From the NCBI GenBank assembly GCA_012845835.1, contig JABAKD010000010.1, positions 9,800,311-9,864,310 on the forward strand: a stretch of DNA of 64,000 bases, given 5' to 3'. The stretch is from Undaria pinnatifida (lineage: Eukaryota; Sar; Phaeophyceae; Laminariales; Alariaceae). The position numbers were made by a program, and so were the translations under genes. The notes beneath the pieces were generated by a model. That model ran no database searches, had not been told where the DNA came from, and saw nothing but the letters and a program-made list of their open reading frames with translations. This document shows, piece after piece, positions 45,453 to 55,998 of the stretch (positions are counted from its first letter, which is position 1; each line of letters begins with the position of its first letter).

Positions 45453-47724
45453 ATGGATCCTCAAGGCGAAACCGCGGCGAGGCTGGCAGGGACCCCCGCA
45501 AAAGTGGTCCGCAGCGATGAAGATGGCGTTGCTGATGCTGCTGCTGCCGCTCACGTATCGACACCGTCCGCGGACAAAGCGATGCTCCTCTCGTCCCCGG
45601 CAGCGTTCTCCTTCCCGCGCAAACACCCCCCTCCGCTGTCGAGCAAACCGAGGAAAGCGACAAGCCTGTTCCGCCACCCGGCCTCCGAAGCCGGCAAAAA
45701 AGGCAACGACTACAAGACTGATGTATCATCGTCGCCTTTGAGACACGAGGATGGGGCGTCAAAGCCCGGTCTTGGCGACTCGTCTTCTGCGGGATCTGCT
45801 GCCACCTCCGGGCACCACACTACCGCTGACCTGGACCAGGAGGACGGAGAGGCAAGAACGCACGGAGTAGGCCCGACGCTGTGGAGCGGTGGCAGCGGAG
45901 AAGACGGGGGTAGTGGTAGTGGTAGCGGTAGTGGTGTGGGAGCGTGCTTTGGTTCTCCTGCGCGACCGCCGAAGGAGAATATCACGAGCTTTCGCTTCAC
46001 GCCGCAGCGCAATCTCAATGGACTGTTTGCTTCGCCCGTACCACCGCCACCGCCTACGTCGCCACCGGCATCGCTATCCGGCGGCGATGACCTGCCCGGT
46101 CTCGGAAACAGCGACCGAAAAACGGGGCTCGTAGGGGGACCCGCCATTGACGATTTGAGCATGCTGAGATTCCCGAGGAAAATGCAGCAGGCTTCAGAAA
46201 GCGAACCACCCGCAGGTGAGTTGTGTGCAGACTACCGGTATTGCTGCAGTATCGGAAATTATATTCTGTTGTCTTCCTTCGTTCTCACCAGGCTCACGGC
46301 ATTGCTGCTGCATGATATTCTAGCCGCCTCGTCTCAGGCATGTAGTGAAACATGTGGGATGTACAATAACCGCGGCAAATGCCAAATAAGGTCGAGTGGG
46401 GGCTTTGGGTACGAGTACTGATGTAGGCAGAGTTATTGTTCAGAGGTTTTCACGGGTCAGGTCAAGCCTCGCGGGTCGAGTCGGGTCCTGTCGGGTCAGG
46501 TGACCCGCCCCGACCGAATGACCCGTGAGAGGCCATGTCGCAGGCCGGGTCGCCTCGGCCTGCGAGATTTTTCCTCCCGGCCCACGGGTTTGATCCGTGC
46601 TTCCGACCCATGGGTTGACTCTTCGAAAGTGATTTAATCTGTTTTTTTGTATTTTGCAGTGATGTGTGATGTGTGACCTGGATGTAATGGGTATGGACAA
46701 ATCTGGACATGAATTTACCTTGTAAACGTTTGGCGGCGTTTTAACGTACGAATATTATCAAAAATAGCAGGGCTTTTCACGGGTCATGACCCGACCCGCG
46801 GGTCGGGTCAAGGGGGTTTCAAAATCTCGCGGGTCGGGTCGGGTCGGGTCACCACGTTTTAAAATCTCACGGGTCGGGTCGGGTCGGGTCAAGAGGTTTT
46901 CAAAATCTCGCGGGTCGGGTCGGGTCGGGTCAAAAGGCTTCAAAATCTCGCGGGTCGGGTCGGGTCGGGTCAAGAGGTTTTCAAAATCTCGCGGGTCGGG
47001 TCGGGTCATGACCCGCGAGATACGGGTCACTTCGCGGGTCAAGCCATAATGACCCGTGAGTTGTTTTGGGCTGACCCGCGGGTCCAACCCGTGGATCTAG
47101 CCGGCGGATCCGCCTTTTTCAAACTTTCAGCTGAGAGCCACGTTGAGGCCGTGTAGGCGCCCCGCGGGTCAGGCCCGCGGGTCCGCCAATAAAATACAAA
47201 CATTTCGGCTTCCTGCCTCCCTCGTGCCGATGCTCCGATCATAATATGTCATCACAGCGTGCAGAACAATCACCAGGCAGTACCCCTAGCTACTCGTAAC
47301 AAGGCATACAGCAGTGTGACGCGAATCCCGTACCTACTGAAGCCGTAACAACAGCAGTAATATTACGGCCATACCAGTACGAAAAGTGACCAAACGTAAA
47401 AAGGCAAGGAAGGGCAGTCGTCGTCGAAGCAGCAGCAGCAGCAGCAGCACTGGCAGCAGCAAGTACCAGCAGCAGACCCCGGATTCTCGCGGATCGCAGC
47501 CCCTGCTGACAGACCCATCGCCCCAGTTGTGGGCTTGCTGCCGGAGGCGGCTCAGCTAGGCTGCTTGCCGGGGCTGGAGACTGCACAGATAGAAGATAGA
47601 TACAGCAGTGTAGTAGTAGTAGTAGTAGCTAGCTCGAGAATTATCATACCAGTACGATATAAATGTGACCAAACGTAAAAAAGCAAGAAGAGCAGCCGTT
47701 CGTTGTCGAAGCAGCAGCGGCAGC

Positions 47725-47757
<33 letters not shown>

Positions 47758-49087
47758 GCAGCAGCAGCAGCAGCACAGCAGCAGCAGCAGCACCCTCGCA
47801 GCAGCAAGCACCAGCAGCAGCAGACAACGCATCCTCGCGGATCGCACCCCCTGCTGACAGATCCACCGCCCCAGTTGTGGGCTTGCTGCCGGAGGCGGCT
47901 CAGCTAGGCTGCTTGCCGGGGCCGGAGATTGCACTTGTAAATTATAACTAGCTCGCTCGTCGGGTCGCTCGTCGGGTCGACCGGGTGGTCTAACGGTACG
48001 GGCATGTCCATGCATGTGGGTTGCGGTTTCTTTCCTATTCCTCGCGCGCACACCACATGACATAATCATCAGCTGCAAACAATGCCGGTAAAAAACGCAG
48101 AGAACACGACATACTGGGAAAAGTACGAGGGACCAAGGACCAACCAACCGACCGAGGTATACATGCTTTGACCCGTGACTTTTTGACTTTGACCCGTGAG
48201 AAATGTCACGGGTCAAGTTCACGTGACCCGCCAGACGACCCGAATCTCGCGGGTCACCCGGATTGTCGCGGGTCGGGTCGGGTCGGGTCAGGACGATTTC
48301 AAAATCTCGCGGGTCGGGTCGGGTCGGGTCAAGACATCTCGAAAATCTCGCGGGTCGGGTCGGGTCGGGTCAAGACGTCTCGAAAATCTCGCGGGTCGGG
48401 TCGGGTCGGGTCAAGACGTCTCGAAAATCTCGCGGGTCGGGTCGGGTCAGCTGACCCGACCCGACCCGACCCGACCCGCGAGATTTGACCCGACCCGTGA
48501 AAAGCCCTGAAAAATAGTACCAGCACAACGGAGGCCCTCGGATAGGAAATAACCAGCCGGAAATAACAAGGTTTGAATGCGTTGGATGCGGGTCAGATGT
48601 GCCGGTCCTACCCGCGGGTCAGAAGAAAACAACTCTCGGGTCCAAGTGGCCTGACCCGTGACATGGCCCGTATCTGGCGGGTCATGACCCGACCCGACCC
48701 TCGAGATTTTAAGACCTCATTACTCGACCCAACCCGACCCCCCCATATATTCCAAAACCGTCGTCTACCCGACCCGACCCGACCCGTGATATTTCATAAC
48801 CTCTCGACCCGACCCGATCCGACCCGTGCGATTTTAAAGCTCTCTTGGCCCGACCCGACCTGACCCGTGAGGTTTTGAAAACCTCCTGACCCGACGCGCG
48901 GGCGGGTCAGGTCAAGTAATGACCCGTGAAAAGCGCTGGTATTCTTCAACTCCATGTTTGTTGAAGCCTCCTGTGACCGCGCAGTAGCTTATGGCGACGC
49001 AGGTAATGTGATCACATGTGATCACACATACCTGGTATGACACCATACTGTGGTACGCCCCAAGGGTCGAGCTATGTTTGTTGTTGC

Positions 49088-49184
<97 letters not shown>

Positions 49185-51949
49185 ATTGTTGTTGTTGTTC
49201 TCACATTAACTCGCAGAATCAAGTCCGTGGTCACAGGATAGGCGCCAGTCACCCTGGAGCGGAGGAATACCCCAGAGAAGAACACAAACAGACCAAAGGT
49301 GTTACACGCATATATCACAGCTGACGCAATTCATGCCTCCGCCAGAAACATGTAAAAGTGAAATCGGCAGTCAACGTACGATGTGCCAGATCCATACTGA
49401 TGCCTACGTCTCACTACTCGCGCCTGAAAAAAAACGACTATACCGCTTGCTACCCAGGGAAGACTACCACGTATATATTACGCGGAGTACCTATCACTAC
49501 GCATGCATACGCACGAGTCGCCCCTGACTTTCGGTGCAGAGCCAAACTCTTGACGGTTACCAGGTGCCTGGTATCCTGGAAACAAATCATAATGGCGAAG
49601 ATGTCGGAGGTTCCGCATCTCAAGACTTGGATGTAGGGTATGGTTTTACCTGGTCGAGTACGTTCGTACCAGAAGGCGTGCCGGTAGCAGACAGCAATCG
49701 TTTTAGTTTTGATACCATACTGGTAAATACAAGTGAGTACCCTGAAATACCTGACACTGCATCACGTAGAACTCCTACTACCTGTATATCATGCCCACCT
49801 CTCGACGGATTGCTGATTGCGATTGCTTCTGTTATTTGACACTTTTCGTTCTATCCGTTGACTGTTGACAGCAGGGGGGGCTGCTCCCTACCCACTCGGA
49901 GCGCAACCGTCCTCACCGCCACCACCATGGCCGCAGTCGCGGTTGATGTCGCTGTGCCAATCGCCTTCGCGGCCGCAAGCCAGACCAGAGGAGGACACGA
50001 CCGCTGCGCATGTCTCCCTCCCCCCGGGGAAAGGGGATGAGATGAAAAACAAGCCGGCTCCAGCCTCCCGGCAGGAGTTGGACTTGGGGTTAGAGTTGGA
50101 GCAGGCGGTGGAGGCGACGCAGGGGGAGGGGGGGCAGGAGCGGAATTCGGTTGCGGTGAGCGAGGTTTGCGTTTCGAACGAGGCCCTGAGGTCGAGCGAC
50201 GAGGCCATGTGCACGCTGGAGGTCCTCGTGAAGCACACGCGAGAGCGCGTAGGTGAGAGCCTGGACGAAAGGGGTGAAGAGATTGAATGAAGGAGGGAAA
50301 GGAAGGGGAGGGGAAGGAAGGGGAGGGGAAGGGAGGGGAGGGGGGGGGGGGCGGGGGCGGGGGGGGGGGGGGCGGGGGCGGGCGGGGGGGGGTACAGCGG
50401 AGAGGATGAGGGAGGGTAAGGGGTAGGCAATACGCAACTATCTACAATAGATCACTACTGTATCTAATATTCAACCCATCCACGATCATTGCTCGACTGT
50501 TTGTAGTCACCACGTGATGGTTATCCGGTAAACCGGCGGCAAGCATGACAGCGACGTTATCATCCAGGGTTGTATAGCCCTTTCGGGGAGGGGGAGGGGG
50601 GGGAGGGGGTACAGCGGGGAGGAGGAGGGAGAGTGAGGGGGGGGCAATACGCAACTTCTACAATAAATCACTACTGTATCTAATATTCAACCCATCCACG
50701 ATCATTGCTCGACCGTTTGTAGTCACCGCGTGATGGTTATCCGGTGAACCGGCGGCAAGCATGACAGCGACGTTACCATCCAGGGTTGTATAGCCCTTTC
50801 GGGATCCACAGCCCTCGTTGGACCGATGAATAGAGACTAAGATAACGGCGAAGTCTATAAAACCATTCGGGGCCCATTTGTATGAGCAGCGACCAAAGAA
50901 ACGACGAGTACGGAGTGTATATACTTGTAGCATGTGGGAAGAGCGTGCACTCACCACCTTTGCGGCGCGTGAGTCGCACAGCTCTTTGCAGTGCGTTTGG
51001 ACGCATCCCCTAGCCCAACAGCCCGGGCTGCTTCGTGTGGCTCATGCTGTAATCGTGAGTGTAAATCGTGACTAGTTTTTTTACGTGCTACCCTCGCAAG
51101 TCCCAAGGGGGTCAAGAGTGGACACACTCGAACGGCTTATGAAAAGGGTGTGTGTGACCACGCGCTCGCGGTCACGTGCTTGCCTCCCAAGAAGGCGGGT
51201 GCAGTGTTACGATGGTACTCGTTGGAAGCAAGCACGCATTGTACCTGGTATTCGTGTTTCGTACGTGAGGCGAACGGCAGGAAATGAGTGCTTGCTGCGT
51301 GTGGTGTTGAACAAGTGCAGCGCAGCTGAGTTGGTTGGGTGGCTTCTAAATGTACCTCCTGGTACATTGAAATTGAATGTGTACACACTGTAATGAAGGT
51401 GCCGCTGATTCGGTTCCGCCGTAGGGTTGATGGGGCGCCCTAAGTGGCGGTAGCGGTGGCAGTGGCGGCGGCGGACAACCGCATCCGTCCCTCGCACCTC
51501 CGCCCCCTTGCCTTGCTGGAGGGTAGCTTTCACGCCAGCAACGAGTCAGCTGTGGGTTGCGGTTACGCCGACAGACAGGCCCCTTCCTGATCCTATCAAT
51601 CCTCTCTCTTCCTTTCCCCCTTCCCCTTTCCAACTCCTTTTTCTAACGACACACCACCCCTTGCCCCCTGCCCCCGCACCCGCTATCCCCCACCCCCTTC
51701 CACCCAACGGTCATGGCTCGCCAACAACCAACAGGGGTGACCGCCCTCGAATGTTGGCGGGTAGCGGAGCTGAAGAGACGGCTAGTGTACCTGAAGCTGT
51801 TCGCGGTGCCGGAAGCGATCGCCTTGGTGCCCCGGCACGGAGGCCCATCGCTGGAGGACGACGTGCGACTCGGAGCCCTTGACGTCGACGCTACCTACGA
51901 GGCGCGCACCGTCACCGTTTCCGCCGCCGCCGCTGTGGCCGCCTCTTGA
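45453..51949 (+). CDS. Unassigned three-exon protein
   Basis: Exons 45453-46215, 49875-50252, 51735-51949; both introns are phase 1 and GT-AG (G/GTGAGT to gcag; G/GTGAGA to acag), giving 451 residues. The N-terminal 330 residues are Ser/Pro/Gly-rich with SFSFPRKHPPP-like and SFRFTPQRNLNGLFASP segments. The C-terminal 110 residues look ordered: SNEALRSSDEAMCTLEVLVK, then HTRERVG, ALECWRVAELKRRLVYLKLF and LEDDVRLGALDVDATYEAR. No family is recognised. The junctions are chosen by phase and consensus only; the ordered tail running smoothly across the second intron supports that join. Intron 1 (3.66 kb) holds nested hAT-like elements and a (GTT)n-linked repeat; intron 2 holds a G-rich tandem duplication. 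Confidence 0.55.
46786..47050. repeat. GGGTC-rich tandem array, left
   Basis: Units of about 38-42 bp, each a CGCGGGTCGGGTCGGGTC core followed by AAAAGG/AAGAGG-type spacer and CAAAATCTCG. About five units in the left subterminal part of the hAT-like element. Confidence 0.9.
47375..47938. repeat. Direct duplication with (CAG)n expansion
   Basis: Blocks at 47375-47585 and 47648-47938 share GTGACCAAACGTAAAAA, CTCGCGGATCGCA, GTTGTGGGCTTGCTGCCGG and GGCTCAGCTAGGCTGCTTG. The second copy carries a much longer (CAG)n tract. Both sit inside the hAT-like element. Confidence 0.9.
47965..48025 (+). repeat. tRNA-like stretch inside hAT-like element
   Basis: GACCGGGTGGTCTAACGG followed by a GTGGGTTGCGGTTTC block resembles A- and B-box promoter elements of tRNA genes. 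Weak; could be a SINE remnant. Confidence 0.2.
48190..48480. repeat. GGGTC-rich tandem array, right
   Basis: About five units of 38-42 bp in the same orientation as the left array, switching at 48450-48470 to the inverted GACCC form. Spacers contain GACGTCTCGAAAATCTCG. Confidence 0.9.
49077..49505. repeat. (GTT)n-linked repeat, copy 2
   Basis: A (GTT)n tract of about 40 units (49078-49200) joined to about 300 bp matching 36945-37245. Read on the minus strand the unit ends in (AAC)n, as in non-LTR retroelements with microsatellite tails. Confidence 0.85.
50296..50400. repeat. G-rich tract
   Basis: Long runs of G (GGGGGCGGGGGCGGG type) directly downstream of exon 2 of the unassigned gene. Strong G-quadruplex potential; also prone to sequencing error. 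Confidence 0.9.
50425..50805. repeat. Tandem duplication of about 215 bp
   Basis: Copies at about 50425-50590 and 50645-50805 share GGCAATACGCAACT, TATTCAACCCATCCACGATC, GTGATGGTTATCCGGT and GTTGTATAGCCCTTTCGGG, each preceded by a G-rich tract with GTACAGCG. About 95 percent identical by eye. Confidence 0.93.
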
Positions 51950-53111
51950 CCCGAGTAATTTTCACCAGGGATCACCAGGGATGACAGTTGTTGCACCGGT
52001 AATTCCCGGCAACATGCTTACCATGGATGGCAGTTACCGGTATCCCGATGTGCAATTAACGTTGCACCGGTATGCATCTATACCAGTATTCCGGTAAAAT
52101 GCCGGTTACACACTGCCGCGGTAGGTCACTACAAAAACTGAGTGTTTGCAATTTTCGGCAGGTAACCGATTTTACACTAGAGGCAACAACTGCTATCCCC
52201 GATTCGAACTATGGCAGTGTTCAGCAATGCATGGTGCATCGTCCGCATAGTACGAAGGAAAGTGCGGAGATCTGACGCATCGGTTGGAGCGGCAACAGAG
52301 TTCGATATGTTCGATAGGGGGCATGCATGGTCGATGGGTCAGTTGTGTGTGGTCCTGTTTTATTGTGCTCCTCCGTAATAATGTATACTCCGTACTTACA
52401 GTACGGTGGCTGGCTGCTATGGGGCCTTTGGCAAGGGTGGCTGCTTTCTTGTAGCCGTTGCGTTCGAGGCCAAAAGCAGCTGCCCTGGTAATCGCGGCCT
52501 TCGCCGCGAGACATGTCACCGTCTGTTGCATCTGTGGATGTCATGTTAAAGAGGGAGTTTAGACCTTGGGCAGCCTCGACGAACATTTATTTTTATTTTC
52601 ATACAAACTTCAATTCCTAACCCTAGCCCCGACCGCCCTGGGAAATCGAGATGGCTGTGCTGGTGCCCGTTTGCATCGAGGCTCGAAAATGGCTGTTCTG
52701 GTCATTAATAGCCCCCCCCTTCAAGGCAACAAGGTAGTTAGCTGTTCTGGTAATGGCTCTGCCTTTTCGAGCACAACGCAGATATTTTACAATCCGTTGC
52801 AAAAGTTTCTGTTCTGCAACACTGTATTTCGTCGGAGGAGTAAGGTGGCTGTTCTGGTGATCGTCGGCTTCGAGGCGAAACCCCTTTGGGGTTGAACCCA
52901 CGTGTTTGGGGACAGACTACTTGGAATTCGTTTGGGACACTGATATTTTAAGTCCGAAAAGGGTTTTAAGGTGACTCTTTTGTTTTAACCGCTGCCTTCG
53001 AGGCGCACGCTAACGCCGCTTGTTTTTTTTGCCGCTGCCTTTCGCCAAGTCATGAAGAAACGCGACTGATTTTGTGGTAACCGTCAAGCCTCTAAGCGCG
53101 AGGTGGCTGCT
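51950..53111. other. Intergenic region with degenerate repeats
   Basis: No supported gene. 51960-52110 is rich in ACCGGTA-type motifs. 52640-53000 contains several diverged copies of a GGCTGTTCTGGT / TTCGAGGC motif at spacings of 50-100 bp, an old minisatellite-like pattern. Confidence 0.5.
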
Positions 53112-53224
53112 CTAAAACCGTTTGTTGCAAAGGGGTCTGTTCCGTAGATAGTCATTGCGCACTGCTGTGGCTATATCTTCAACCGTCAACACTTGCAAGG
53201 CGCGTGCTTCAGAGGATAGCCCCC
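53112..53224 (-). CDS. Possible last exon of a histone-fold protein
   Basis: After an acceptor (gttcag) the frame reads SSEARALQVLTVEDIATAVR and stops 14 codons later. LTVEDIATAVR resembles the end of the histone fold in the POLE4/CHRAC/NF-YC-type proteins, where this segment is loop 2 and helix 3. The upstream helices should lie at higher coordinates on the minus strand but were not found, so gene identity and extent are open. Confidence 0.35.
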
Positions 53225-55998
53225 CTGAACGGATTTCCGCGGAGCTTAGTAGGGAGGCATTTTTTACGGAAGGGGAGGCCGATGATCTCTGACGCCGAGA
53301 GTTCCAATTAACGTGCGCTCGGGAGGAGGCACGGTGCCCTCGTGCGCAACAAATGACGGCGACAAGCTGCGCTCCACCTTGCCCCGCAATCATCTGCGGG
53401 GGTTGGTCTTTCATTCATCGAACAGGGAGCACGCCAAAAACAAGGCCAAAACACCAACAAGACATAACAATTAACTAGGTGTAGGAGGCGTTCAGGGACA
53501 GGCATGTTCGACCGCGTCATTTGTTTTTCACCTGTGATGCCGCTGATGCAACAGTCGTCGCTCTTCGTGTTTCGGGGGGGGGGGGAAGGAAAGCGGTGCA
53601 AACGCAACACATGCAGCCTGTTCCCCTTTCCATGTAGTCTTCTCCTTGCATGGCGTTCTCTCGCGGCCCCTGCTTTCACGGCAGCCAGCCAGACTGACTG
53701 ATGAACGCGGGGGACAGACACCACTATTTTTTCCCATTTTTTAAACGGCGTGTAGAATACCCCGCAGGTAGGCACTGGTGGACGATCTGGTAGACGCATT
53801 ACCACATCGACCGCCCTGTCGGGTTTTGTTGTGCCTCAGCTGATCGCCAGCTTATCGTAGTTGTATCGTGAACCCCCCTACTCGAGGGAGGTGCTGCTTG
53901 CTGCGACGCCAAGCAACCGCTTGTTACTCACCAGATATTACACCTTGCCTTGGACTATAGTCTGATCAACTGGCGGCTTTTATATTATTGAAATGCAGAT
54001 GCGTAAACGTGCTGTTCCCCAGCGTGTACTGCTGGAAGATTGGGGCGGAAACCGTCCTCCGTACTGGAAGGCGGCAAGAGGTAAGGTGCTTCCCGGATAC
54101 GCGGCGGCATCGTCTCCAAAACAGCTGCCTCTATTCAATGTCAATTATTCAATTCTTGCAAAATGAAGTGCAGCAGCAACGATATGCGTTGGCATGCCGT
54201 TCCCCTGTGTGCTGCTTTTTGAACAACTATTAGTAGGGAAAAGCACGTCAATGCCATACACTGATTGGTGCTGCACTTCGCAATGACGCTTATTGCGTAG
54301 GTTGGACGAAAACTACTAATGCTACGTTATATAGCTTTAGTATATGCACCTGCATGATTAACACCAGGAGTAATTGTCGCCCCGCATGGACGGGAAAGTC
54401 AGCATGGTCAATGTTGTTGTCTGCTTTTTAGGTGCAATCGTTGTTACGTCAGCCCGCGAGTTCAACCGGCGAGAACTGACTTGATTCTCAACCTTGGAAG
54501 AGCTGAGTTCGTTGTGCGTCGGGTCGGGACGCGCGGATGCGTGTAGGCACGCTACAATATAGTTTAAGCGTGGAACCACGCTCATCTGACGCTGGCCTGA
54601 CCGATCAATCCACCTACCAATCAACGAAACGACTAAACAAACCAATCAACCCATCATAAATTCAGTCAAACGACCATCAAGAACGCAAGCAGGCATTCGG
54701 CCACGCCGTCATGCCATACAAAATAAACGGCAAAAGAGACAGAGCACGCAAACAAAAATGATGAAGCACGCACGCGCCTACGCAAGCAAACCAGGCACAC
54801 ACGAAAGTACGCAAGCGACCAACTACAGCTCAGGCGAGTGAGGGTGCAAGCGGGTGGTCGGAGCCATCGCTCGGCAGCGTCTACAACACAGCCAACCGTC
54901 GTTGTCGCCAACCAATCCCACGCTCGCTCGCATCCACTACTTTCTGCACGCGCTGACTGGCCGGCTGGATGCCTCCTGAGCGGCAACGTGTCGAAACATA
55001 GGTCTCTGCGAAAACACGTCTGGCGATGCTGCCTGATTCTGCAAAACACGTTCCTCCGGTGCTTCTTCTATTCACTGGTGCTGCCCCCCCCCCACTCCAT
55101 CTCCTTCGCGACACCCCACCATACTCGCAAACCCCCTCCCCAGGCGTCCCCCAACGCCTGGACACAAAAAAAAGACGCACCACAAAAACCAACGAGCAAA
55201 ATAAAGTGAAAACATGAAAAAAATTAAGGAAGCGTGAACGTTGTCCGGCCGCCACGGGCATACAATACAGAAGATGGTGCACACAACAAAAAACAAACGC
55301 CGCACGGGGCGAGTGGGGGGGGGGGGGGGGGGGAGGGGCAACGTAGTCGTTTCAACAACAAAACCAACGGTAGCAACCGACCTGTGGTCGCTCCCCACCA
55401 TCGCCAGTTTCTCCCGCCCACGTTTGACAGGTGATCTTCACAACCTTGAAAAATCTCTCTAGCTACGTACAAAATAAGGGCTTTGGGGTGGGGAGGAAAG
55501 GGGAGGAGGGGAGCAGGTTGATTGGTGCAAACCCAGCGCGGGAGGGGCGGGCGATCCGTACCTCTCGCATACACGGAGGATGCACATATAAAGCAACTTC
55601 TGAAATAAAAGTGACCGCTACATCCCCAAGAGAGGTGGTTACATGCCACAAGTGACGGTTACACCCCAAACGTCGCGGGTACACCCCCGCAAGCGATGGG
55701 CACATTCTAAAACCGACCGTTGCAACTCCAAAACCGACCGTTACACCTCCAAAACCGACCGTCACCCCCACAAAAACGACGGTTTCACTGCCAAAACCGA
55801 CCGTTACACCCCAAAACCGACCCTTACATCTCCCAAACCGACGGTTACACCTCCAAAATCAACGGAAACATGTCCAAAACCGACGGAAACACCCCCAGCA
55901 GTAGCATTTTGGCGTGCGCGCACTAGCAATTAACAACAGTTGCCATTAAATAGTACGTCCCGTAGACAGTCAAGGTGGTGTCACCAGCGGCGACAGCA
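53225..55998. other. Region between the histone-fold exon and TBC1D22
   Basis: No recognised exons. A G18 homopolymer lies at about 55315-55333 and a minisatellite at 55634-55893. If the exon at 53112 is real, the rest of its gene should be within this interval. Confidence 0.5.
55634..55893 (+). repeat. Minisatellite, period about 19 bp
   Basis: About a dozen diverged units of the form CCAAAACCGACCGTTACAC, just downstream of the TBC1D22 stop codon. Confidence 0.9.

Larger units (their letters stand above)
46770..48509. mobile_element. hAT-like non-autonomous element, 1740 bp
   Basis: Termini are perfect 18-bp inverted repeats (CAGGGCTTTTCACGGGTC). The element is flanked by an exact 8-bp direct repeat AAAAATAG at 46762-46769 and 48510-48517, the target length of hAT transposons. 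Subterminal regions at both ends are tandem arrays of (GGGTC)n plus AAAATCTCGC units. There is no transposase frame; the centre holds a duplicated (CAG)n-containing block. Inserted in intron 1 of the gene at 45453. Confidence 0.85.
46441..48938. mobile_element. Older hAT-like element, interrupted by a younger one
   Basis: Left end CAGAGGTTTTCACGGGTC and right end (reverse complement) CAGCGCTTTTCACGGGTC are similar inverted termini. Flanks TTATTGTT and GTATTCTT agree at 6 of 8 positions, compatible with an old 8-bp target duplication. Its own sequence would be 46441-46769 plus 48518-48938, mostly GGGTC-rich. More tentative than the inner element. Confidence 0.5.

Noticed and set aside
46786-48480. 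CRISPR-like array of regular repeats
   Set aside because: Spacers are nearly identical to one another and the units are GGGTC-rich subterminal transposon repeats in a eukaryotic intron.
54002-54200. Plus-strand frame beginning MRKRAVPQRVLLEDWGGNRP with a GTAAGG donor
   Set aside because: Looks exon-like over about 30 codons but has no supporting neighbours or family; not strong enough to annotate.
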